A stretch of DNA of 20,897 bases. Origin: VRUE01 sp036376915 (GTDB lineage: Bacteria; Actinomycetota; Thermoleophilia; Solirubrobacterales; 70-9). A program made the translations under genes and the position numbers. Under the pieces are notes generated by a model. The model was not told the DNA's origin and made no database searches. It worked only from the letters and a program-made list of their open reading frames with translations. The stretch covers positions 1-20,897 of the forward strand of contig DASUZK010000038.1 in assembly GCA_036376915.1 (NCBI GenBank). The letters are read 5' to 3'. Below are positions 16,464 to 20,897 of this stretch, one piece after another; position 1 is the first letter of the stretch; each line of letters opens with the position of its first letter.

Positions 16464-16469
16464 AGTGTC
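16464..16469 (-). promoter_or_regulatory. Putative -10 of leaderless FAD oxidoreductase
   Basis: GACACT lies exactly 6 nt before the GTG at 16457 and no ribosome site precedes that codon. This spacing would place the transcription start on the GTG itself. The same layout occurs on the opposite strand at 16551. Inference from spacing only. Confidence 0.4.
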
Positions 16470-16472
16470 GCA

Positions 16473-16548
16473 GGGCGTGCGGGTGGGGTCCCCAAAACAC
16501 TCCAGCGCGGCTCCCGCCGCGCGTTTTGGGGACCCCACCCGCACGCCC
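16473..16548. repeat. Two-storey inverted repeat in divergent promoter
   Basis: Outer arms 16473-16498 and 16523-16548 are a perfect 26-bp inverted repeat (edge GGGCGTGCGGG, inner end CCCCAAAAC). Inside them GCGCGGC (16505-16511) and GCCGCGC (16516-16522) pair across the loop TCCC. The outer arms put the same 26 bp upstream of both divergent genes, where -35 regions and operators would be. It could be a mirror-image promoter, or an inserted palindromic element. Confidence 0.92.
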
Positions 16549-16550
16549 CA

Positions 16551-16556
16551 TACACT
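16551..16556 (+). promoter_or_regulatory. Putative -10 of leaderless enolase-like gene
   Basis: TACACT lies exactly 6 nt before the GTG at 16563, with CCCCCC between them and no ribosome site. The arrangement mirrors the opposite-strand GACACT and fits a leaderless mRNA starting at the GTG. Inference from sequence spacing. Confidence 0.45.
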
Positions 16557-16562
16557 CCCCCC

Positions 16563-17621
16563 GTGCCCACCTTCGACGCCCTCGCCGACCTCCCGCTGGA
16601 GATCGAGGGCTACGAGCTCCAGCCTTTGGAGCTGCATCTCCCCAGCTTCGAACGCCTCTCCACCGTCATCCACGTGTGGGGCGGCGGAGAGGACGGGCTG
16701 GGTGAGGACGTGACTTACGACCCGGTGGATCACATTGCGCTCCAGGATGCTGGGCCGATCCTCGACATCACCGGCTTCTCGACCCTCGGCGAGTTCTGTG
16801 GGCTGATGGGCGAGCTGGACACCTTCCCGGCCGAGCCGCAGCGGGAGGTCTCGCGCCTGTACCGGCGCTGGGCGTTCGAGTCGGCGGCGCTGGACCTGGC
16901 GCTGCGCCAAGCGGGCAAGGACCTCGCCGAGGCCGTTGGCCGGGAACCGCGCCCGGTCGAGTTCGTCTGCTCGATGCGGCTCTCGCCGGGCGAGGACCAA
17001 CCCTCGACGATCGAGACGCTGGGGGCCAAGCTCGACCGCTACCCCGGGCTGCGCTTCAAGCTCGACCCGGTCAACGACTGGACCGACGAGCTGGTCGCCG
17101 AGCTGGTCGCGACCGGCGCCGTCGACTCGCTCGACCTGAAGGGCTTCTACAAGGGCACCGTGGTCGACGTCGAGACCGACCCCGAGCTCTACGCAAAGCT
17201 GATCGAGGCCTTCCCCGACGCTTGGATCGAGGACCCCGACGTCACCGAGGAGACGCGGCCGATCCTCGAGCCCGTCCGCGACCGCCTCACCTGGGACGCG
17301 CCGATCCACTCGATCGCCGACATCGAGGCGCTGCCCTGGCCGCCGAAGATGGTCAACGTCAAGCCCTCGCGGATCGGCGGCCTGCGCGAGCTCTGCGAGA
17401 CCTACGACTACTGCGCCGAGCACGGCATCGGCGCCTACGGCGGCGGCCAGTGGGAGCTCGGCGTCGGCCGCGGACAGATCCAGGTGCTCGCCTCGCTCTT
17501 CCACCCCGACACGCCCAACGACACCGCCCCGCGCGGCTACAACGAAGCGGAGCCGCCGCCGGGGTTGCCGGTCAGCCCGCTGGAGCCGCGGCTCTCGAAA
17601 ACGGGGTTCCGCTGGGAGTGA
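16563..17621 (+). CDS. Enolase-superfamily protein, MLE-type, unknown substrate
   Basis: Protein of 352 residues with an enolase-type capping domain and TIM barrel. Candidate active-site residues follow the muconate-lactonizing-enzyme pattern in order and spacing: K166 (FKLD), metal ligands D191 (LDLKG), E223 or D224 (WIEDP) and D245 (TWDAP), and K267 on the opposite side (NVKPSRIGG). MLE itself has K169, D198, E224, D249 and K273. Members include cycloisomerases, o-succinylbenzoate synthases, amino-acid racemases and dipeptide epimerases. The first lysine of the usual KxK motif reads R164. I cannot name the substrate. GTG 16563 is the likely leaderless start. It diverges from the FAD oxidoreductase, which suggests a shared pathway (inference). 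Confidence 0.75.
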   Translation: MPTFDALADLPLEIEGYELQPLELHLPSFERLSTVIHVWGGGEDGLGEDVTYDPVDHIALQDAGPILDITGFSTLGEFCGLMGELDTFPAEPQREVSRLYRRWAFESAALDLALRQAGKDLAEAVGREPRPVEFVCSMRLSPGEDQPSTIETLGAKLDRYPGLRFKLDPVNDWTDELVAELVATGAVDSLDLKGFYKGTVVDVETDPELYAKLIEAFPDAWIEDPDVTEETRPILEPVRDRLTWDAPIHSIADIEALPWPPKMVNVKPSRIGGLRELCETYDYCAEHGIGAYGGGQWELGVGRGQIQVLASLFHPDTPNDTAPRGYNEAEPPPGLPVSPLEPRLSKTGFRWE

Positions 17622-17638
17622 GGGGCCTGCCGGCCCCT
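17621..17638. terminator. Hairpin after enolase-like gene
   Basis: AGGGGCC (17621-17627) and GGCCCCT (17632-17638) form a perfect 7-bp GC-rich stem with loop TGCC, starting on the last base of the stop codon. No T-run follows. It overlaps by 2 nt the larger inverted repeat at 17637, making a tandem structure at the end of convergent units. Confidence 0.55.
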
Positions 17639-17720
17639 AGAAGGGGTTAGCGAAACCCGCGTGGGCGGCTGGCGAGCCGCCGCCGCCAGGCGTGCGCGGG
17701 GTTTCGCTAACCCCTTCTAG
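17637..17720. terminator. Long two-storey inverted repeat between convergent genes
   Basis: Arms 17637-17658 and 17699-17720 are a perfect 22-bp inverted repeat with edges CTAGAAGGGG/CCCCTTCTAG. They extend 3 bp further past a bulged G at 17698. Inside, GGCGGCT (17664-17670) pairs with AGCCGCC (17675-17681) across loop GGCG. It sits between the ends of a rightward and a leftward unit. The CTAG edge supplies the TAG stop of the small leftward ORF at 17717. A bidirectional terminator is the likeliest role, although no T-run is present. Confidence 0.75.
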
Positions 17721-17926
17721 TCGTCTGCCGGCGCAGGCAAGTCCGTAGCCGGCACGGCGGGGGGCACGGCTTCCGGCCTTTTGCCAGCGGGCGTCAGCTC
17801 GATGCGGATCTTGGCCGCGTCCAGGTTCCGCGACTGCCGCCATGGAGAGAAGAAATAGGCCCTCGACCTGCGCCGCCGTCCGGTAGCCGCCGCGCTCGCT
17901 GGACTTTCGCTCATTGCCATGACCAT
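17717..17926 (-). CDS. Small hypothetical protein, 69 aa
   Basis: I do not recognise this protein. It starts MVMAMSESPAS with three in-frame ATGs (17926, 17920, 17914). It has an Arg-rich stretch GRRRRSRAYFFSPWRQSR and ends in a Pro/Ala/Asp tail (PAVPATDLPAPADD). There is no signal peptide, membrane segment or Cys. The middle and end use G/C-ending codons as in real genes here, while the ribosome site is only GGGG about 6 nt upstream. Its stop lies in the edge of the long inverted repeat. It is the last leftward unit downstream of the membrane protein, 3 nt after a 28-codon ORF. It could be spurious. Confidence 0.4.
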   Translation of the reverse strand: MVMAMSESPASAAATGRRRRSRAYFFSPWRQSRNLDAAKIRIELTPAGKRPEAVPPAVPATDLPAPADD

Positions 17927-17929
17927 GAT

Positions 17930-18016
17930 CTACCCCAAAAGCCTCTTCTCAACGCACAGTGAGACCCTAAAGGTATCGGACGACGACAAGCTTTTCTTAA
18001 ATTCTCGGTACTCCAT
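17930..18016 (-). CDS. Possible 28-aa small ORF with strong ribosome site
   Basis: ATG GAG TAC at 18016 is preceded by AGGAGG (18023-18028) with 6-nt spacing. That site overlaps the TAG of the upstream membrane-protein gene. The peptide is short, basic and Ser-rich (starts MEYREFKKSL, ends CVEKRLLG). Its stop is 3 nt before the ATG of the 69-aa ORF, which would allow coupling. Against it, codons are A/T-rich (TTT, AAA, TTG, CTT), unlike neighbouring genes, so this may be ordinary intergenic DNA. If neither small ORF is real, 17722-18026 is a ~300-nt non-coding stretch with nothing else visible. Confidence 0.3.
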   Translation of the reverse strand: MEYREFKKSLSSSDTFRVSLCVEKRLLG

Positions 18017-18026
18017 CCATCTCCTC

Positions 18027-19790
18027 CTATTTATTCCAAAACTGCATGCAGGCTGCGGTTGCGGCGCCGATCGCCAGGCTCAGCTGCGACAGCAGCAGCA
18101 CCAGGTGCACTCCACCGGCGTCGAAATGGCTCCCGTACAGGTCGAGGTAGTAGCCGGCGATCGCCAGCGCCACGACGAGGCCGAAGAAGGCGAAGAACGG
18201 GTAAAGGCGCACTCTGACGCTGTCCATGCCGGCGCGATTGCTCCCGATCATCGCAAATGTGAGGCCGACGGCCAGCAGCACCAGCCCCAACGCTCGATCT
18301 CCCGGATTGTCGTGGAAGGAGAAGACCACGCAGAGAGCCGCGATGCCGGCGATGCACGCCAGGTTCCGGGCCGGTGTCGTCAGGACGTCCCTGTACAGGA
18401 ACCAAGTGGCACGCTGGGAGACCATCCAGGCGACGGAGATCGGGATCGCCGCGACGTAGCCCAGGGCCGCGTACAGCTCGATGGTCTCGCTGTAGCTCCA
18501 GCCAGCGGGACGGATCCCGGCCAGGTTCAGAGCGGCGAGCACCGAGAGCGCCGCCGAGAGCAGGAGAACGCCTCTGGCGCCGATCATGAAACGTTCGAGA
18601 ACCTCGCCGGTGTCCGTCCGGATCGCCCACGCGGACGCCAGGGCCGGGCCGAGGAGAAGGATCGCTCCGGAGAGCTCCAGGACCCCGGACGGCCCACCGT
18701 CGACCGGATACGGCGCCGCGCGGTGGACCCCCCAGAGAAGGACGGCGGTGAACACGACCGCCGTGGCCCAGAGGGTCATCAGGCCGTCCCGGATGCCGAA
18801 GATCGTGTACATCGTGAGGCTCTGGTGGTTCTCTTTGCGGGCGCAATGCAGGTGGGCCACCTCCGAGTCTTTGCCCTGGAGGCTCACGTCAGGATGGTCC
18901 TCCGGCGAGGGCCGGCCGGTCAGAGAGTCGGCCATCCGCTCGTCCCCGTCGCCGAGGTCGAGCTGGACGTCGCGCACGACGAACCCCTCCGGGGCGTAGA
19001 CGCGGAGGTGGAAGGAGGCGGCGCGGCGGGCGTCCGGGACCTCCTGCTCGTGAGCGAGCGGGACGAGCCCGAACCACTGCATCATCCGCTCCGTCACCGC
19101 GAACGGAGCCGGGTAGCGAAAACCCGTCGGGGTCTCGAAGCTGAAGTGGGCGGTGCCCACCGCCGTCTCCAACTGGCCGCTCACCTCCTTGATCACATGG
19201 TGCGTGAGCGAGTTCCGGTGCTGCGGCTGGCGCCGCGAGATCGAGATCCGGTGCGCCGAGGCGGGGTCGCCTTCGAGGGGGACCCAGAGCAGGTAGCTGT
19301 CCTCGAGGCGCCTGAGGAGTGATAGGAGCAGGTCGTTCCCCGCCTGAAGGCGACCTTCGGCGATCGCTCGCACGACGTACGCCTCCAGGGGGATGGAGGA
19401 GATCACCTGCCAGATCAGCTCGTCGATCTTCTCTCCACCGCACTCGATCGCGCCCGCTCTGTCGAGCTCCGCGATCGCCTCGGCGGTCAGCGCCATGCTC
19501 TCGCGCTTGGTCGGGACCGAGATGGTGTCCCCGGCGGCGTCGACCACCTCGAGATCGGGTGCGACCCGCTCCTTCTCGAAGAACGCGATCGGCAGGTACC
19601 AGAGCCGCGGCGCGGTCCCCCTGGCCGGCAGGTGGAGGTCCAGCTCGATCCTCTTTTGGGCTCGGGAAAGGGTGAACAGCTCGATCGACTCGACCATGCG
19701 AGTGAGCCGCGTATCCGGCAGGAGGTACTGCCAGGCGAGCTCGTAATTCCCCGGTGGACGGAGATCCCTGCACTCGCCCGTGCGAATCAC
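18027..19790 (-). CDS. Unrecognised polytopic membrane protein with soluble N-domain
   Basis: Protein of 587 residues from GTG 19790 (GGGGAGAGG lies about 9 nt upstream); a GTG at 19823 would add 11 residues and has a poorer site. I do not recognise a family. Residues 1 to about 330 are soluble and charged, with a helical part (ALTAEAIAELDRAG, then KIDELIWQVISSIP) and a beta-like part (FHLRVYAPEGFVVRDVQLDLGDG). Residues from about 337 to the end hold roughly eight hydrophobic helices, for example LWATAVVFTAVLLWGV, GVLLLSAALSVLAAL and FFAFFGLVVALAIAGYYLDL. There is no signal peptide, so the N-domain is probably cytoplasmic. It diverges from ferritin and heads a leftward group with the two small ORFs. 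Confidence 0.75.
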   Translation of the reverse strand: MIRTGECRDLRPPGNYELAWQYLLPDTRLTRMVESIELFTLSRAQKRIELDLHLPARGTAPRLWYLPIAFFEKERVAPDLEVVDAAGDTISVPTKRESMALTAEAIAELDRAGAIECGGEKIDELIWQVISSIPLEAYVVRAIAEGRLQAGNDLLLSLLRRLEDSYLLWVPLEGDPASAHRISISRRQPQHRNSLTHHVIKEVSGQLETAVGTAHFSFETPTGFRYPAPFAVTERMMQWFGLVPLAHEQEVPDARRAASFHLRVYAPEGFVVRDVQLDLGDGDERMADSLTGRPSPEDHPDVSLQGKDSEVAHLHCARKENHQSLTMYTIFGIRDGLMTLWATAVVFTAVLLWGVHRAAPYPVDGGPSGVLELSGAILLLGPALASAWAIRTDTGEVLERFMIGARGVLLLSAALSVLAALNLAGIRPAGWSYSETIELYAALGYVAAIPISVAWMVSQRATWFLYRDVLTTPARNLACIAGIAALCVVFSFHDNPGDRALGLVLLAVGLTFAMIGSNRAGMDSVRVRLYPFFAFFGLVVALAIAGYYLDLYGSHFDAGGVHLVLLLSQLSLAIGAATAACMQFWNK

Positions 19791-19941
19791 ACTGGTGGCC
19801 CTCTCCCCTGCGCCTCCCCTCACGATTGGCGACGATATCTATTTGGTACCGATCGAGTTTGGCCCCCTTGACTGTTCGGGCAACCGAATCCGGGCTTTCG
19901 ACTACCTTCCGTGGAGCCAGCCCGTCCAGCAAGGAGAAACC

Positions 19942-20478
19942 GTGCCCGAGAAAAGCTTCGCCGCCGCCCTCAACGAGCAGATCGCCAACGAGTTCGCCGC
20001 CTCGCAGCAGTACGTGGGCGCCGCGGTCTACTACGACGCCGAGACGCTGCCCCGCCTCGCCGCTTTCTTCTACCGCCAGGCGCTGGAGGAGCGTGAGCAC
20101 GCGATGATGATGGTCCAGTACCTGCTCGACGTCGGCGAGGAGGTCCACATCCCGGACATCAAATCGCAGGAGACGACCTACTCCGACGGCAGCGCCCCCG
20201 TGCGGATGGCGCTCGAACAGGAGAAGCGGGTCAGCGACGAGATCTTCGCCCTCTTCGAGCTGGCGCGCGAGATCAAGGACTACCGCGCCGAGCAGTTCCT
20301 GCAGTGGTTCGTCAAGGAGCAGGTCGAGGAGGTCGCGTTGATGAGTGACCTGCTCAACGTCGTCGAGCGCTCGAAGGACAACCTGCTGCTGGCCGAGGAC
20401 TACATCGCGCGGGAGAGCCTTGGCGAGGAGGGGTCGGATCCGACCGCACCGCCTATGGCGGGAGGTTCAGCGGGGTAG
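19942..20478 (+). CDS. ftnA: Ferritin (FtnA-like iron storage)
   Basis: Cytosolic 24-mer iron-storage protein of 178 residues, normal length plus a short Pro/Gly tail. Ferroxidase residues fall at the E. coli FtnA numbering: E17, Y24, E50, H53, E94, E126, Q127, E129 and E130 (NEFAASQQY, EEREHAM, EQEKR, VKEQVEEV). It oxidises Fe(II) and stores the ferric mineral. GTG 19942 is chosen because AAGGAG (19931-19936) lies 5 nt upstream. The in-frame extension back to 19780 has no family match. The 151-nt divergent gap contains a TTGACT (19868-19873) but no well-spaced -10, and no clear IdeR/DtxR palindrome. Monocistronic; a hairpin follows. Confidence 0.95.
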   Translation: MPEKSFAAALNEQIANEFAASQQYVGAAVYYDAETLPRLAAFFYRQALEEREHAMMMVQYLLDVGEEVHIPDIKSQETTYSDGSAPVRMALEQEKRVSDEIFALFELAREIKDYRAEQFLQWFVKEQVEEVALMSDLLNVVERSKDNLLLAEDYIARESLGEEGSDPTAPPMAGGSAG

Positions 20479-20496
20479 GAGGGGGTGACCCCTCCT
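20477..20496. terminator. Hairpin between ferritin and peptidase genes
   Basis: AGGAGGGG (20477-20484) and CCCCTCCT (20489-20496) form a perfect 8-bp stem with loop GTGA, starting in the ferritin stop codon and ending just before the convergent gene's stop. There is no T-run. A bidirectional terminator is likely from position. A second 8-bp stem (20502-20509/20514-20521) lies inside the last codons of the peptidase gene. Confidence 0.6.
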
Positions 20497-20498
20497 GC

Positions 20499-20897
20499 CT
20501 AGCCGAGCCAGCCGGCTCGGCGGCGCATCGATTTGATCCGCCTGAACTCCGCGATGTCCTCTCTTAGGGCAGCTGGTGCCGGGGCCGTTAGGAATTTGGC
20601 GGGGAGGGGAGACTCGGAGACGCCGCCTTCGCGGGAGCAGACCCGGTAGGCGCGGGCGCCGCGGCGGGCTGTGATCGCGGAGGGAGGGGCGGCGCCCTCC
20701 CAGAGGAGGCCGGCGTAGTCGTCGAGGCCGTAACCGCCGGGCATGCCGCCGGCCACGGCATCCAGGTAGGCGGCACGGCGCTCGGGCTCATTGTTGTAGT
20801 GGACGCAGAGGCTGCCGCCGAGCAGCCCCAGCCCCGCCTCCACCTCGGGGCGCCCCGAGGACTTGGTGGTCCCGGCTTCGAACCAGCACATCGCACC
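20499..20897 (-). CDS. Peptidase E-like (S51) protein, C-terminal part
   Basis: The last 132 codons of a gene whose 5' part lies beyond the right edge. The first visible residues GAMCWFEAG match the end of the nucleophile motif SAG(A/S)MCWFE of the S51 dipeptidase E / class I glutamine-amidotransferase-like family; the catalytic Ser would be just outside the window. GLGLLGGSLCVHYNNEPERRAAYLDAV (visible residues ~22-48) and GYGLDDYAGLLWEG are further family blocks, with the His of CVHY the likely catalytic base. Family members cleave Asp-X dipeptides, though many actinobacterial relatives are untested. The basic tail (FRRIKSMRRRAGWLG) is ordinary. It converges on ferritin. Confidence 0.8.
   Translation of the reverse strand, partial: GAMCWFEAGTTKSSGRPEVEAGLGLLGGSLCVHYNNEPERRAAYLDAVAGGMPGGYGLDDYAGLLWEGAAPPSAITARRGARAYRVCSREGGVSESPLPAKFLTAPAPAALREDIAEFRRIKSMRRRAGWLG

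Noticed and set aside
15060..17504. 814-codon frame that would give the FAD oxidoreductase a large N-terminal extension
   Set aside because: The extension is antisense to the enolase-like gene and crosses the divergent promoter hairpin; its composition is shadow-like.
15072..17621. 849-codon plus-strand frame extending the enolase-like protein upstream
   Set aside because: The extra part is antisense to the FAD oxidoreductase and has no domain; the family length fits the GTG at 16563.
19868..19908. TTGACT plus TACCTT as a ferritin promoter
   Set aside because: The spacer would be 29 nt, too long for a normal -35/-10 pair, and no better-spaced -10 was found.

Overview
The window is GC-rich, densely coded bacterial chromosome. 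GTG starts are frequent, third positions are strongly G/C, and there is an actinobacterial-style PucR regulator and a secreted SGNH hydrolase with Ig-like repeats. These suggest Actinomycetota, plausibly class Thermoleophilia (Solirubrobacterales-like); the class is inference only. No tRNA, rRNA, CRISPR array, transposase or phage gene was seen.

Region 1 (1-10 kb plus mmsA, to 11457) looks like an amine / omega-amino-acid uptake and catabolism locus built around one divergent promoter (about 4144-4292). Leftward run a class III aminotransferase, a PucR-family regulator and alanine dehydrogenase (running off the left edge). Rightward run an APC-family permease, a Pot-type ABC importer in the order ATPase, binding lipoprotein, permease, permease, and a methylmalonate/malonate-semialdehyde-type dehydrogenase. 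Read as one pathway: the importer or permease brings in an amine or omega-amino acid, the aminotransferase moves its amino group to pyruvate, alanine dehydrogenase recycles the alanine to pyruvate, and the MmsA-type enzyme oxidises the resulting semialdehyde to an acyl-CoA. The pathway is inference from families and gene order.

Region 2 (11.5-15.0 kb) is one large leftward gene for an exported protein: signal peptide, seven tandem ~112-residue Ig-like repeats each with a conserved Cys pair, then a C-terminal SGNH/GDSL hydrolase. Its codon use is more A/T-rich than that of its neighbours.

Region 3 (15.0-17.7 kb) holds a DadA/PuuB-like FAD amine oxidoreductase (leftward) and an enolase-superfamily protein of the MLE type (rightward). 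They diverge from a mirror-image promoter in which both genes appear leaderless.

Region 4 (17.7-20.9 kb) has a leftward cluster of an unrecognised polytopic membrane protein and two very small ORFs, then a rightward ferritin with all ferroxidase residues, converging on a peptidase E-like gene truncated by the right edge.

The most unusual feature is a set of very long, nearly perfect inverted repeats (arms 19-26 bp) at gene boundaries: 20-68, 9956-10008, 16473-16548 and 17637-17720. The first two share the outer stem CCGCCGACGGG/CCCGTCGG but differ in the inner stem, as if from one element family. The last two are two-storey hairpins with a 7-bp inner stem and a 4-nt loop. One extends the alanine dehydrogenase frame, one covers the mmsA ribosome-binding site, one forms a symmetrical divergent promoter, and one lies between convergent genes with a stop codon built into its edge.
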